A stretch of DNA of 64,000 bases from Solanum dulcamara (taxonomy: Eukaryota > Streptophyta > Magnoliopsida > Solanales > Solanaceae). The position numbers and the translations under genes are program-made. The notes below the pieces were generated by a model that did no database searches, had not been told where the DNA came from, and was given only the letters and a program-made list of their open reading frames with translations. The stretch covers positions 27,913,746 to 27,977,745 of the forward strand of contig NC_077241.1 in NCBI RefSeq assembly GCF_947179165.1, given 5' to 3'. This document shows positions 22,374-33,797 of the stretch, piece by piece. Position 1 is the first letter of the stretch, and each line of letters starts with the position of its first letter.

Positions 22374-23876
22374 TATTATAAGACCTCAGAAATGTGAAAG
22401 GTTGTAAACGAAGGAACCAAGGATGAATTTTCAATTTGATATTCCAACTTCCTTGTGATGAAATCTTATGGGCTTTTATATAATTAGTTTAAATGCATAG
22501 ACTATAATATATTTGGAGTTTATAAACCTATATTGATGTATTTTGTCTCTCAATTGCATGAGTTGAATGGTTTAATAATGTGCCTTTATGAAGGCTTGAA
22601 GGGGGTTTTCAATATGAATGGTGGGTTGTTTGAGATATTTTAAATTGATGCATTTCCTCACTCTTAGCATGCAATAATTCTTCAAAATGGATTTAAATGT
22701 ATTATGAAGAGAACCCACCTAGTTTTCCTCATTATTTAGGTAAACTTGAGTTGAAGTTTCACTCCAAATGAATGATATGAAGAAAATGCTTATGTATAGG
22801 GAGTCTTTATGAAATGATTGACTGATGAAAGGGATTCTTAGCTGAACTAAGGTTTTAATATAAAAGGACAATTCTTGCATCGAATCAAATGAAAGGTTTT
22901 AATGAGCTATTCCACCTAATGATGTTTTGTTTTTATGTCAAAGTTATATATTATGCTATTATGATGTCTAAATATATTGCATTAGATTTGACCTAGCACC
23001 AAATGTAACATGTATATGGGAACTCGACCGAAGGTGTTCTTAAGTAAACTCTCATATTATATTAACTATGGGCCCTTGTCGGCTATTTTTAGGCTAGTGG
23101 ATCCATGATTAGCCGTTAAAGTTAAAGTTGAAGAATGGTTAAAGTTGGTGGAATACTACCCTGGCAAGGTAGTCTCCCCTTTCTCTATACAAGAGTCATC
23201 GACCTGTCCCGATACAAGAGTCATCGAATTTCATATAATAGCTCGAATGATCTTAAATATTGGTTACAGTCACTTTTCCACAAATTTATGGTTTAAAGGT
23301 TTTATTATGATTTTTTTCATGCATGTATTAACTTATGCATATTGTTTATATATATATATATATATTACTTGATGTCCTTCATTTTAGCATGGTCACATAG
23401 TTAGTGCATTCATAGTACTAAAACATACTTTTGTCTACATGATGTCCGTATGTAGGAACGAGCATTGCTCCACACTCTCCACCCCACGGCTAGAATATTT
23501 GTTGAAGGCTACTATTAGTGGTGAGTTCCCATGGTCTAGGAACAACACTCTTACTACTTTCTAGATTATTATATTGTTTACACATTTGAGTTATTTTCAT
23601 TATCTTTTGACTAAATCTTAAGGATGATCTAGGGACATTTCTTAGCCCCCGCCAAGTCTAAGGATGCATAGGAATTATTGGACAAGTTGATGATGTTTGA
23701 GGTTGTGAATGAACTTTATTCTACGTTATCTCCCTTAGTCCCATTACCCCATTTATTTCCTCTTATTTTTACCATTATCGATGAAATGCTTTACGAATGC
23801 TAAGAGGCTTGTGTAAGGTACTTCCGGGTACTTCATTCGTCATGTCAAATCTAGGCCCTATGCGTGGGTTGTGACA
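22374..23876 (+). mobile_element. 3' LTR of Gy1
   Basis: It starts TATTATAAGACCTCAG (TG mutated to TA; compare TGTAAGACC of Gy3 and Gy4) and ends GGGTTGTGACA. It aligns with the left LTR but lacks part of its 5' third. A short (TA)n run lies at 23347-23366. The 75-codon frame at 23145 is chance. Confidence 0.78.
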
Positions 23877-24895
23877 TTGGTTCGGGTCTTGAATTAGGGT
23901 CGTGGGTCAATGTCTGGTCTCGACTCAGATGTTAGGGTATCAAGTTAGGGGTCGGGTCTTGAGTTGAGGTTGAAGTTAGATCTCAAGGGTTAGGTATTGA
24001 GTTGGGGTTATATATAAAGTGGGGGTTAGGGATGGGTCTTAGGTCAGGTACTGATAGTTAGGTTATGCGTTAGAGTCAGGGTTGGGGTCGAATCTCGGGT
24101 TAGGCCTTGGGATTGAGATCTCGTGTAGAGATGGTAGTCGAGTCATAGATCTAGGTCTAGAGTTAGTGCTTGGGTCTCAGATTGGGTCTCGAGGGTTGGT
24201 TCTTTAGTGAGTGTTGGAGTCGAGTCTTAAATCATATATCGAGAGTCGAAGCTTGGATAAGAGTCAGGGGGTCTAGGTCAAGTCTTAGGATGGTGTCGGG
24301 TCGATTCCTCGGCCTAGGTTAGGTTTGAAGGGTCGGGGTTGAGTCTAGAGTTAGGTCTTAAGGGTTAGGGTAGGGTCGATATCTGAGTTAGGTCTCAGGG
24401 TCGAGTCTTAGGTGGGGGTTAGGGTCGAGTCTTAGGTATGAATTAGGTTTGGGGTCGAGTCTCATGTAAAATGTTGGGATTAGGATCTAGGGTCTGATTT
24501 GTGTTGGGGTTTGAGTCCCAGTTTGGTATTCAGAGGTCTGGGTTAAGTTTTTGAGTTTGATTTTAGACTCGAAGGTCGGGGATAGGTCTCAGGTGGGGGT
24601 CCGGTCTGGAGTTATATTCTACGTCTTGTGTCTAGTCAAGGTTGGCATTGAGTGTCATGAGTCATGTTTGGGTGGGCGTCAAGGTAGGGTCTCTAGTGGG
24701 TGCCTTGGTCAAGTTGGTTCTTATATCAAAGTCAAGGTTGGGTTTTGGGCTTTAGTCGGGTCTTGTGTCAGGGCTGGGGTTGGGTATTGGGGTTCGGGTT
24801 TGGGTCTCAAGTGGGGGTCTAGGTCAGGTCAGGTATTGAGAGTCCGGTTCTCTAGTTGGAGTCGGGTCTCGGATCGAGTATCGGAAAATAATTTT
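23877..24895 (+). repeat. Degenerate G-rich array (GGTCTCGGGTTAGG-like words)
   Basis: About 1 kb made of irregular repeats of words such as GGGTCGAGTCTTAGG, TTGGGTCTCGAG and GTTAGGGTCG, with no fixed period. The plus strand is strongly purine- and G-rich. The 116-codon frame at 24551-24901 is a product of this bias. It is not telomeric: GGGTTAG occurs but TTTAGGG arrays do not. A short related tract is at 3555-3630. Confidence 0.7.
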
Positions 24896-25279
24896 CACTA
24901 ACACCCCAAACATGAGAAAATAAATTATAAACTAACTTATTTTCTAAGAAAACATTTTCTAGGATTACATTTTCCCTGGAAAACATTTTCCCTTATAACA
25001 AACACACCAAAAATGTAAAACTTTCATATATGAAGACCAATCTTGAATTCTAAATAGTTGGTATGGTTAAAATATTATACATTCGCTTGCGATCTATAAC
25101 AATGGTATCAATATCAATAGAGATTTATTTCTTTGTAGAATTTAAATGAAAGTTTTAAAATGCTTATCGTACAAGTGCTCCAAAGTTGATAGATCTAATT
25201 TCATTTGACCTGTGAGAGGATAGTCACAAGCTTGGAGTGATGCCATGACTCAGAAATCTTGAGTAATGATGACACTCAC
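24896..25279. other. AT-rich decayed sequence, then LTR-D fragment
   Basis: 24900-25010 has CATTTTC/GAAAAC words related to 3470-3490. TGGTATCAATATC near 25101 resembles an eroded primer-binding site. From about 25240 (TGCCATGACTCAGAAATCTTG) it matches the start of LTR-D as seen at 37309. That LTR is the target of the LARD-3 insertion. Confidence 0.5.
25240..25279 (-). mobile_element. LTR-D copy 1, first fragment (continues at 34583-34614 and 36740-37041)
   Basis: If LARD-3 and the solo LTR are removed, 25240-25279, 34583-34614 and 36740-37041 join into one sequence. It aligns with LTR-D copy 2 (37309 onward) at ATTTCTTGAGTTATGATAGC, GTAGGTAAGGCAACCC and the later block around AAGTGGACCACAAATGATC. 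Its reverse complement would end TCATGGCA, so it is taken as minus. Confidence 0.6.
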
Positions 25280-25689
25280 TGTTACACCCCATAGTTTGGT
25301 ACCTTGGAATGCTTCTTAAGTTTCTTAAGTTTCTGGGAAGGCTCTTAAGTTTCTTAGAAGTAGTCATGTGAGTTGGATAATCTATAACGCTACCAAATAA
25401 TCCTAAGGAAATGAGAAGGAGATACTCCATAAGAGAGAAGATTGGAAATAGCGTTACAAGAATCTGAAAGAAGTTGGAGGCTAAGTAGTGAGTCGTAAGA
25501 CTCGACGTACTTGTGAATGCTACTATTTAGGACATTTTGCATACTAAGCTACTTGGGTACACATCGAGCTTAAGTAGCAAGGAACACATAGGATCTTAAA
25601 GTAAGACGAGATTATGAAACTAAGGAAGAGAGATAAGGAGACGACGCACCTACTTGAAGCAAGTAGGTGACTCACCTATTTGGGGTGGA

Positions 25690-25808
25690 CCCCATGCTGC
25701 CACGTGGCAGCTTTGGATTGGCTGCATGATTGAGGTGGCACCCTAGGGGGATGCCACGTGTCACCCCTAGGGGCTGCCACATGTCACAACAGAAGAAGGT
25801 ATATATAT
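25690..25808 (+). promoter_or_regulatory. Predicted U3 promoter of LARD-3
   Basis: TATATATAT at 25800-25808 follows three CACGTG/CACATG motifs (about 25700, 25753, 25778). The partner LTR has the same arrangement with TATATATAT at 31608-31616. Position about 520 bp into a 3.5-kb LTR implies a short U3 and a very long R-U5. Confidence 0.5.
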
Positions 25809-27713
25809 GTATTACATGCTGTACATAATTCATTCTTCAGCATTTAGAATAAAATAAAAGAAGGAAAACCCTAAGAAACTAAGAGAGAAGGGCGACGACT
25901 TTGGCCAAAGTGAAAGGTAAGCTCCGGTTCCGCTCCGTAAAATAATTATTTAGGGTATCTCTCGGTTAAATGAAGGTGTTTAATGACTTAAATAATTAAT
26001 TGGGGCAGAAATATAGGGCTGCAAACAGCCATCGAAGTTCAGCCGCAACAAGAGCTTCCAAAGCCAATTTTCAGCAAGTTTGGGAAGCCATATGATAAGC
26101 TATGGCTTGATTCTCTTATCCCACATTTTTTCAAGGATTTGGAAATGTTATGAGGGTTTTAATAATGTGAATTTATGGTTTGTATCAGCACCAAACGGAC
26201 AGCAAACAGTCCACACAGTTTCAGCGCGATTAGAGAAGTTCCGAGGCAAGTTTTGGCGAGTTTCGGCTAATTTCGGGTAAGGTAAGACTACTCCTTTAAA
26301 TTTAGACTTTATGGGGTTGTTATGTAGGGCATTATATACCTTTTATACTGCTTGAAATATAAAAAAGGTTGTGGAACTTCTCGACAATAGAAACAATCGA
26401 AAGTGAAGTCGTTGTTGTTAAATTGTAGTCGAAATAGGGTGTTGTGCGTGTGGGTTGATGCTTCAGGTGTGTGGTGATTTGTTGCAGGGTCTAAATGTAT
26501 TTTAAAAGGGGTGTGGGTTCTTATGGTTTCAGACACACGACCCCTCGTTTCGTATAATTCAAGATTTTATGAAACAAAGACTAGAAACCCTATTTTGGTA
26601 TTACAATTTTCAGCAAGTCGGGTGGAGTTTATATTGTGTAATGTTGCCATGTTTTACTTGTATATGAGCTGAAGGTTGTTGTTGTTGGTTGGATGTATTA
26701 ATTAGGTATGTAATTGGCAATTAGTATAGGGCATATTATAGGGGAGATGCTGCCCGATTTCCGTTAACTTTCTAGCTAACTAAAGAACTAGTCGAGGAAG
26801 CGAGAGAGGAAAGGAGTTCTATGAATACTCACGTTTAAATTAAGATGCTGAAAATTCTAGGGTTGTTGACATTCATATTGCTTTTGTGTTAAATAGTTTA
26901 AGAGGACGACGAGGCGAACGCGGTAAATATTAATCCATAAAAGGTATGTGAAGCTTTCTTTTGGCATATTGTTGGCATAAGTACGTAAAGCTATTCCTTC
27001 TTTTGGCATGTGTTGGTATAAGTATGTAAAGCCTATATGTTCTTTCTTTTGAGCATATCTTAGATCTAAGTGAAAAGTGATATGTGTATGAAGCTTGGGG
27101 TAACTCTATTCATGAGCTCTGAACATGATTCATGATTCATAATTCGTGTTCACTGTTGAATGTTAAGTCTCTTAAAATAGTTAATCTTCCATTCCTCAAG
27201 TCTTCTATATGCTGAGAAGTAGTGTATGTAAAGTTATTTTTCTTCTTTTTTGGCATGACTTAGATGTAAGTATTGTGTATATGAAGTTTGAAGTTATTCC
27301 ACTCTTAAAACTCTGAGGGTGAGTTAAGACTCTTGTTCACTTCCTACTGATTAGAACTCCTGCAACAAGTTGAGTCATTACTTTTCAAGTCTTCCATGTG
27401 ATAGGAAGTGGTGCATGTAAAGCTTGTCTTTTCCTGCTTCTATAAAGACTAGACTAAAGTTTCTATAGGACATGGATTTGGATATAGCCCCATTTATAGA
27501 TTCTGGATGTAACTCATGACTTGTACCCACTTTTGAATAACAAGGGCCTTAAAGTAGTTGAACTACGACCCTTGAGCTTCCTATAGGTTGAATAGTATTG
27601 GGATGTGTAAGATCCTATACCTAGGGGCTCTTGAACATGCTTTATGATGATATCTAAGGGATCTTTGATATTTTATAGAGTTTTGCGTACACGTATATGC
27701 ATTATAATATAAT

Positions 27714-27980
27714 ATATGGATCAGGCCGGACGTACCTCGGCATATTTTGCTATGTAAAGATCGGGTCATACGTTCCACAACTGATTATGTATTATACGGA
27801 TCGGTCCATCGTACCTCGACATTATTATGTATTATACGGATCGCCTCGACATCATTATATAATATATGGATCGGGCCATCATACCTCGACATTATTATAT
27901 AATATATGGATCGGGCCATCATTCTTTGGCATTATTACACGACATGTGGATCGGGCCGTTGTTCCTCAGCATGTTCTTAC
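27714..27980 (+). repeat. 40-bp minisatellite in LARD-3 5' LTR
   Basis: About six to seven diverged units built on ATATGGATCGGGCCATC, then GTACCTCG(A/G)CATTATTAT. Two adjacent units (27851-27890 and 27891-27930) are exactly 40 bp apart. Partial units cause length differences between the two LTRs. Confidence 0.8.
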
Positions 27981-28396
27981 TGTATACATGAATATGGTTG
28001 TACGTCCTATAATGCTAATAATATGTATATCCTATCATGATAGATGATGTGTTTATAACACCGAGTCCCCGAGCGGGCCGGATACGGTACGTGATAAGCG
28101 TATATATGACTTTATTTTATGAAATACAAGTACAATACCCTATTAAATGCTATACTTGGTTTCCTGCATCCATGTTTCAGTGTTTATCTTAGTTATGTAT
28201 GCTTATATACTCAGTACATGTATCGTACTGACCCCCTTTCTCTGGGAGGCTGCATTTCATGCCCGCAGGTACAGATGTTCATTTCGGAGATACGCCAGCT
28301 TAGGATTTTCGCTCAGCTATGTTGGAAGTGCTCCACTGTTTCGGAGCCTAGCTTTTGGGTACTGGTCCTGCGATGTATATATTTGTTTATGCAGGG

Positions 28397-28424
28397 GTAT
28401 GACGGGGGCCCTATCCCGCCATAC
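28397..28424 (+). other. Predicted RNA hairpin in LARD-3 LTR
   Basis: GTATGACGGG and CCCGCCATAC pair over ten positions with one A-C mismatch, around the loop GGCCCTAT. It is the counterpart of the hairpin at 5188-5213 on the opposite strand, and lies in the last tenth of the LTR. Confidence 0.55.
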
Positions 28425-28798
28425 GTTGTCGTTCCTATTCTTAGATGTCTGTAGACATATGTGTGTGGGTTGTTTAGGAGTTTATTTCGGTTATGCCTAT
28501 GCGATATGTTGTAAAAGCTATTATGTTGTGCCAGCCTTGTCGGCTGGCTTTTCCTTTAATGATAGGATGCAAATGAAAAAGGCTACACGTGTATGAATAT
28601 TTTTTCACCCGCTGGGTTCATGTGTTTGGTTCTTATATCTAGGAGGCTATACGAACATGAAAAAGTTTTAACCTATTAAGGTTTTTGTGAGCAGTATCTT
28701 GTTATACATAGTCTAATTTGACTATAGTCGTCAGATAGGTATATGGGGGTCCAGGTCGGACCCCAGTCGTGGCCCATGGGGTTTAGTCATGACAGAAG

Positions 28799-28810
28799 TG
28801 GTATCAGAGC
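28799..28810 (+). other. Primer-binding site of LARD-3 (tRNA-iMet)
   Basis: TGGTATCAGAGC, an exact match to the plant initiator-Met primer site, four bases after the LTR end. Confidence 0.93.
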
Positions 28811-30671
28811 AGTTCGTCCTTGAAATGTCTACAGACTGTGTCTAGTAGAGTCTTGTTTATCAGTGTGTTGTGCACCACATCTATAGACAGAAGACTACAG
28901 GACATTTAGGATATTTCTTTCTTTCATATGTAAGATCGTGCGATATAGCCGAGTCATAGAGAACGAAACCCCTTATAATAACTTGTGATTTCAGCAAAGG
29001 GACACTATCGATAGAAGAAAGTAACTGATGATAATGGAAGTTACCAAGCACGCAGGTAAGCAAAGGCACAAAAGACAAATGGCAGATAAGGTGTTTCAAT
29101 ACAATTGATATATAAAGTTGAAAAAAATAAAAGGAAAAGTATACCGAAAAGTGTAACAGGTGCAGTTCGAATGGATATACGAGGTAAGTCCCTTTCTATA
29201 CTGCTAATTATGGGTGCCCTGTACGGCTGCGATATGAGATGATATGACTATATATGTGTCCCCTGTGTCGCTGAGATGTTATACAATATGAATATATATA
29301 TATGTGTGCCTTGTGAGGCATTGTTGATATTTTCTACATATAGGTGTTGAGATAGTAAGAAATATAGAGGAAACTCTGTCCAAACCTCCCTAGAAATAAA
29401 AAAAAAATGAGATACAGAGTTGTAGTATGCCTTGTCCATAATAAGAATGAGATGTGACTAAACTACGAGTATGGCAGACCTCGAGAAATGAGTTGATTGC
29501 TGAATTGATGGCAATAGAAACTAGGAGGATGATACTGGTGCGGTAAAACGCAGTTGGAAAAGACTTATGATCCAAAGAAAATGATTTAGAGAAGATTGAT
29601 AGATTTGGATAGAACGATATATTAAGGCGCCGACTAAACTGATACATAGGAGTAAACTATGATGAGTTGTAGTTAAAGAAAGTAACAGTATGATTAAGAC
29701 AGGAGTACAAGGAAAAAAGATAGATGGAATAATAGAGAAGTTCTGTAAGGAAAGTTTCGAATAAAGGTTGTGTGATGACGAAAAGGATAGCTAGTTCAAG
29801 GAATTAAAGAGTAGTATAGAATTCCTTGCGCCCAACAAAAAATGGATAAGAGCTGGAGGAATAATAGAGAAGTTCTAATATAGGCGGTCAAGATAGATGT
29901 GATTAATTAAGTATGAGTACCGAACAAAAAGGGAAATAGACAGTTATGAATTGAAAAGTATAGTACAATGAAAAGGTAATAAGATAAGTCCCCTACTACA
30001 ACAAAGTTAATATGGTTATAAGCAGGATCAGAAGTGAGTCTTAAGCACCTGACAAAGATGAAAGTTCAGGAGGCATAAAGAAGTATTGTGTATACGTGAC
30101 TCCACCTTGATGATTAGTGAGATCCTGTAAGGAGAGAGAATGTCGATTTGCAGGACAATTGCTGCATTATGAGGTTATTAGAAGAATAAGCGGTATCCCT
30201 TGGAATAAGGTTAGTATAATGACGGAGCTGGAAATACGAATCATCAAAGTATAAGTACTCCCGAGTGGAGAATTTTAACCAATTATGAGCACGAGCTAAT
30301 TACTGATTGGGATGAATTGAATGTGGCTTTGAATGTACTACTACATTATGGATATTACTCGAGTATCGATCATTGGATGAGATTTTATACGATACATTGC
30401 AGAAACTAAAACACCCTATGTTGTTCTAGGGTTTCCTATAAAGGCAACCTAAAGTGGGGATGATTTAAAAGAAAATGTAGATATGGTACAGCATGTTAAA
30501 TATGTTGAAGTAGAATCATTCACATGTGAATAGCTGAAAATAAATGGAGGGTCACATGGGTACACCCTAAAAGGGGGGAAGTGGACAAGAGAAGTACAAG
30601 CATAAAAGAAAATCAACAAACGCTATCGTATATAAATGGGAACGCTTAAACTTCAAACGAGACCCCATAAG
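28811..30671 (+). mobile_element. LARD-3 internal domain, non-coding
   Basis: 28811-29470 is the conserved leader shared with LARD-2 and LARD-4 (reverse complement), including TCTGTCCAAACC and a diverged series of CCCTGTG(T/C) words (complement of CACAGGG). 29470-30670 matches LARD-4 (about 62480-63420) along its length. Neither strand has a frame with gag or pol motifs; the minus-strand frames at 28881-29099, 29248-29439 and 29390-29647 are chance. Confidence 0.7.
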
Positions 30672-30774
30672 GGATGGAGCGATCATACCCGCACTAATGC
30701 ACTAAATTCTGTCAAAACTCTGAAGTTAAGCGTACTTGGATGAGAGTATCGCCGGGATGGGTGACCCCATGGAA
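30672..30774 (+). pseudogene. 5S rRNA-like segment in LARD-3 (sense)
   Basis: About 100 nt match plant 5S rRNA: GCGATCATACC, GCACTAATGCAC, TCTGAAGTTAAGCG (box A region), and GGATGGGTGACC (box C, about 30754-30765). The last 20 nt of 5S are replaced by sequence continuing GGAAAGTGAAAGAGG, the same junction seen in LARD-4. It is sense to the element and about 190 bp before the polypurine tract. The intermediate element is altered (GTATCGCC). Confidence 0.87.
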
Positions 30775-30965
30775 AGTGAAAGAGGAAATGAAACACAAGT
30801 ATCCGTACCTATTTCCTACATCTACAGGTAATCCTAACATTTGGAACTCTGATATTGATTGCTCGATGAAAGTATATGTTATGGAAACGGGATAGAGGAA
30901 CTCTCCATATAGTCAGTATAAGATCCGAAGGAAGGTCTTGGTTCACATTTGAGGACAAATGTTCT

Positions 30966-30979
30966 AAAAGGGGGAAGGA
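30966..30979 (+). other. Polypurine tract of LARD-3
   Basis: AAAAGGGGGAAGGA directly before the 3' LTR, preceded by GAGGACAAATGTTCT. Confidence 0.88.
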
Positions 30980-31345
30980 TGTTACACCCCGTAGTTTGGT
31001 ACCTTGGAACGCTTCTTAAGTTTCTTAAGTTTCTGGAAAGGCTGTTAAGTTTCTTAGAAGTGGTCATGTGAGTCAGATAATCTATAATGCTAGCAAATAA
31101 TCCTAAGGAAAGGAGAAGGAGATACTCCATAAGAGAGAAGATTGGAAATAGGGTTACAAGAATCCGAAAGAAGTTGGAGGCTAAGTAGTGAGTCGTAGGA
31201 CTCGACGTACCTGTGAAAGCTACTATTTGGGACATTTTGCATACTAAGCTACTTGGGTACACATCGAGCTTAAGAAGAAAGGAACACATAGGCTCGTAAA
31301 GTGAGATGAGATTACGAAACTACGGAAGAGAGATAAGGAGACGAC

Positions 31346-31475
31346 GCACCTACTTGACGCAAGCAGGTGACGCACCTACTTGGAGCAAGTAGGTGACGTA
31401 CCTACTTGAAGCAAGCAGGTGACGCACCTACTTAAAGCAAGCAGGTGACGCACCTACTTGAAGAAAGTAGGTGAC
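31346..31475 (+). repeat. 26-bp tandem array in U3 of LARD-3 3' LTR
   Basis: Five contiguous 26-bp units of the form GCACCTACTTG-AAGCAAGCAGGTGAC. Each is an imperfect palindrome (CACCTACTTG against CAAGTAGGTG). The 5' LTR has one unit at 25646-25671. The array lies just upstream of the G-boxes and TATA word. Confidence 0.88.
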
Positions 31476-33520
31476 TCACCTACTTGGGGTGGACCCATGC
31501 TGCCACATGGCAGCTTTGGATTGGCCGAATGATTGAGGTGGCACCCTAGGGGGCTGCCACGTATCACCCCTAGGGTAGGGAATGCCACGTGTCACATCCT
31601 AAGAAGGTATATATATGTATTACATGATTTACATAGTTCATTCTTCAGCATTTAGAAGAAAATAAAAGAAGGAAAACCCTAAGAGACTATGAGATAAGGG
31701 CGACGGCTTTGGCCTAAGTGAAAGGTAAGCTCCAGTTCTGCTCCGTAAATTAATTATTTAAGGTATCCCTCAGTTAAATGAAGGTATTTAATGACTTAAA
31801 TAATTAATTGGGGCAGCAATATAGGGCTGCAAACAGCCATCGAAGTTCAGCCCCAACAAGAGCTTCCAAAGCCATTTTCAGCAAGTTTGGTAAGCCATAT
31901 GATACGTTATGGCTTGATTCTCTTCTCCCACGTTTTTTCAAGGATTTGTACATGTTATGAGGGTGTGAATAATGTGAAGTTAGGGTTTGCATCAGCACCA
32001 AACGGACAGAAAACAGTCCACATTGTTTCAGCGCGACTAGAGAAGTTCCGAGGCAAGTTTTGGCGAGTTTTGGCAAATTTCGGGTAACGTAAGACTTCTC
32101 CTTTAAATTTTTCCTTTATGGGGTTGTTATGTAGGGTATTATATACCTTTTATACTGCTTGAAGTATAAAAAATTTCGTGTAAATGCTCGACAATAGAAA
32201 CAATCGAAAATGAAGTCGTCGTAGTTAAATTATAGTCGAAATGGGGTGTTGTACGTGTGGGGTGATGCTGCCGGTGTGTGGTGATTTCTTGAAGGTCCTA
32301 AATGTATTTTAAAAGGGATGTTGGTGATTATGGTTTCATCCACAGGACCCCTCATTTCGTATAATTAATGATTTTGTGAAACAAAGACTAGAAACCCTAT
32401 TTTGGTAATACAATTTTCAGCAAGTCGGGTGGAGTTTATATTGTGTAATGTTGCCATGTTTTACTTATTTATGAGCTGCAGGTTGTTTTTGTTGGTTTTA
32501 TGTAGTAATTAGGTATGTAATTGGGAATTCGGATAGGGCATATTATAGGGGAGATGCTGCCCGATTTCCGTTAACTTTCTAGCTAACTAAAGAAGTAGTC
32601 GAGGAAGCAAGCGAGGAAAGAAGTTCTATGAATACTCACATATAACTTAAGATTCTAAAAAGTCTAGGGTTGTTGACATTCATATATCTTTCGTGTTAAA
32701 TAGTTTAAGAGGACGACGAGGCGAACGCGGTAAATATTAATCCGTAAAAGGTATGTGAAGCTTTCTTTTGGCATATTTTTGGCATAAGTATGTAAAGCTA
32801 TTCCTTATTTTGGCATGTGTTGGTATAAGTATGTAAAGCCTATCTGTTCTTTCTTTTGAGCATATCTTAGATCTAAGTGAAAAGTGATATGTGTATGAAG
32901 CTTGGGGTAACTCTATTCATGAGCTCTGAACATGATTCATGATTCATAATTCGTGTTCACTGTTGAATGTTAAGTCTCTTAAAATAGTTAATCTTCCATT
33001 CCTCAAGTCTTCTATATGCTGAGAAGTAGTGTATGTAAAGTTATTTTTCTTCTTTTTTGGCATGACTTAGATGTAAGTATTGTGTATATGAAGTTTGAAG
33101 TTATTCCACTCTTAAAACTCTGAGGGTGAGTTAAGACTCTTGTTCACTTCCTACTGATTAGAACTCCTGCAACAAGTTGAGTCATTACTTTTCAAGTCTT
33201 CCATGTGATAGGAAGTGGTGCATGTAAAGCTTGTCTTTTCCTGCTTCTATAAAGACTAGACTAAAGTTTCTATAGGACATGGATTTGGATATAGCCCCAT
33301 TTATAGATTCTGGATGTAACTCATGACTTGTACCCACTTTTGAATGACAAGGGCCTTGAAGTAGTTGAACTACGGCCCTTGAGCTTCCTATAGGTTGAAT
33401 AGTGTTGGGATGTGTAAGCTCCTATAGCTAGGGGCTCTTGAACATGCTTTATGATGATATATAAGGGATCTTTGATATGTTACAGAGTTTTGCGTACACA
33501 TATATGCATTATGATATATT

Positions 33521-33797
33521 ATATGGATCGGGCCGGACGTACCTTGTCATATTTTGCTATGTAAGGATTGGGTCGTACGTTCCATGACAGATTATGTATT
33601 ATACGGATCGGGCTATCGTACCTCAGCATTATTATACATTATACGGATTAGGCCATCGTACCTCGACATCATCATGTAATATATGGATCGGTCCATCGTA
33701 CCTCGGCATTATCATATGATATACGGATCGGGCCGTCATTTCTCAGCATTATTACATGACATGTGGATCAGGCTGTCATTTCTCAGCATATGCTTAC
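33521..33797 (+). repeat. 40-bp minisatellite in LARD-3 3' LTR
   Basis: Same units as 27714-27980 (ATACGGATCGGGCC... CCTC(A/G)GCATTATTA), with different substitutions and partial units. Confidence 0.78.

Larger units (their letters stand above)
15839..23876 (+). mobile_element. Gy1: decayed Ty3/gypsy chromovirus (Tekay/Del-like)
   Basis: A plus-strand element with LTR, mutated primer-binding site, gag, protease, RT, RNase H, integrase with a chromodomain-like end, polypurine tract and second LTR, in standard gypsy order. All genes carry stops and frameshifts. The LTRs differ strongly, including a large deletion near the start of the right LTR, so the copy is old. The left limit is uncertain (15838-15955) because LTR-like sequence runs into the RNase H remnant and no TG start or target duplication is visible there. 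The Tekay/Del assignment rests on the C-terminal LWRNQ...ATWE motif and is from memory. Confidence 0.88.
25280..28794 (+). mobile_element. 5' LTR of LARD-3
   Basis: 3,515 bp from TGTTACACCCCATAG to GGTTTAGTCATGACA. U3 spans roughly the first 520 bp, with GCCACGTGGCAGC and GCCACGTGTCACC G-boxes before a TATA word. Downstream lie a candidate splice donor AAAGGTAAGCTCC (25913), the conserved ATAGGGGAGATGCTGCCC block (26738-26755), the minisatellite (27714-27980) and the hairpin (28397-28424). ORFs 28119-28454 and 28147-28596 span the minisatellite-distal part; they recur, altered, in other LTR copies and lack protein similarity. Confidence 0.92.

Noticed and set aside
23877..24895. Interstitial telomere repeat (GGGTTAG words)
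   Set aside because: No regular TTTAGGG period; the words are mixed with GGTCTCGGG and spacing is irregular.
25101..25113. Copia primer-binding site (TGGTATCAATATC)
   Set aside because: Three or more mismatches and no LTR end or coding sequence beside it that I can recognise; noted only as possible.
27714..27980. A CRISPR array
   Set aside because: The 40-bp units are contiguous diverged repeats without unique spacers, in a plant LTR.
28147..28596. 149-codon plus-strand ORF with cysteine- and tyrosine-rich sequence
   Set aside because: It lies in the U5 part of the LARD-3 LTR. The counterpart in the 3' LTR is broken, and it overlaps another open frame (28119-28454) with no more similarity to protein.
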